Source of the DNA: Spirochaetota bacterium
GTDB lineage: Bacteria; Spirochaetota; UBA4802; UB4802
DNA: 64,000 nt
Reading direction: 5' to 3'
Assembly (NCBI GenBank): GCA_040756435.1
Contig: JBFLZD010000005.1
Coordinates: forward strand, 28,164 to 92,163
Under the pieces are notes generated by a model. That model saw nothing but the letters and a program-made list of their open reading frames with translations. It had not been told where the DNA came from and searched no databases. A program made the translations under genes and the position numbers. Shown in pieces: positions 63,939 through 64,000 of this stretch. Numbering within the stretch: position 1 is the stretch's first letter; every line of letters starts with the position of its first letter.

Positions 63939-64000
63939 AATAATTCCTTAAAATAATTTCATAATGAATATACTGTACACCCCCGCCGCCTTCGGCGGCG
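63939..64000. repeat. Long palindromic intergenic element (copy 2, cut by window end)
   Basis: AATAATTCCTTAAAA, then AATTTCATAATGAATATA, matches the left flank of the element at 27799 with one inserted base. The left arm (63970-63990, TACTGTACACCCCCGCCGCC) and loop TTC follow, and the right arm GGCGGCG runs to the last base. The arm beyond 64000 is not visible. Confidence 0.8.

Overview
The window reads as chromosome of a spirochaete with a two-membrane, LPS-bearing envelope. The strongest marker is a periplasmic-type FlaB flagellin (49603-50451, minus). It is supported by LptE, RlpA, an LpoB/COG3014 pair and many lipobox proteins with spirochaete-style leaders. The DNA is A/T-rich, with good Shine-Dalgarno (SD) sequences before most genes. 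A deep, leptospire-like lineage is my inference; no rRNA or other decisive marker is present. No phage, transposase or CRISPR array was seen.

Layout. 1-3346: a membrane SpoIIE-type phosphatase (cut by the left edge, minus strand) diverges from a REC-GAF-HD-GYP response regulator. 3367-6517: rhomboid protease, phenylacetate-CoA ligase with an ACT protein, and a small lipoprotein. 7030-8721 (minus): an unusual DegT-family protein lacking the PLP lysine, then QueD and a 48-residue lipoprotein. 8882-13284: RlpA, a REP-like repeat, an acyltransferase-like membrane protein, a TPR protein and a GGDEF cyclase. 13464-18844: dut, rnj, uppP and ftsK, closely spaced. 19209-22181: a CsgG/TPR protein, AmrS and a small cysteine protein. 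22437-27696: nicotinamidase, a GAF histidine kinase, and a thiolase / hydroxyacyl-CoA dehydrogenase / acyl-CoA dehydrogenase operon. 28146-34462: a tandem RHH-like protein, a lipoprotein and a 1613-residue GH13-GT5 fusion. 34577-40981: lptE-holA, a class I adenylate cyclase, a coiled-coil protein, a STAS/zinc-ribbon protein and a membrane sensor. 41153-49479: Nudix, tRNA 2-selenouridine synthase, LpoB-COG3014/PDZ, a degenerate histidine kinase-receiver hybrid, a K+ channel with RCK domain, and a lipase-like hydrolase. 49603-55881: FlaB, a class III cyclase, small unknown proteins, a GDPD phosphodiesterase and an amidohydrolase. 55899-59778: two cNMP-domain proteins, tRNA-Arg(CCU), prfA and prmC. 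59901-63848: a CrtC-like/membrane pair, then rdgB, a TPR lipoprotein and nth on the minus strand.

How the genes work together. Signalling is dense. Two unrelated adenylate cyclases (class I and class III) lie with a canonical Crp-type regulator and a degenerate cNMP-TPR protein, so a cAMP network is likely. GGDEF and HD-GYP proteins imply c-di-GMP turnover. SpoIIE-phosphatase and STAS proteins imply partner switching.

The non-genic signals that stand out are: a short word, GCGATAGTT(A/C)C, recurring on both strands in genes and gaps; a long palindromic element at 27.8 kb with a second copy cut by the right edge, whose loop is inverted relative to its flanks; REP-like repeats at 9.8 and 19.05 kb; and a shared TATACTATCA inverted-repeat arm near ftsK and in the flaB leader.
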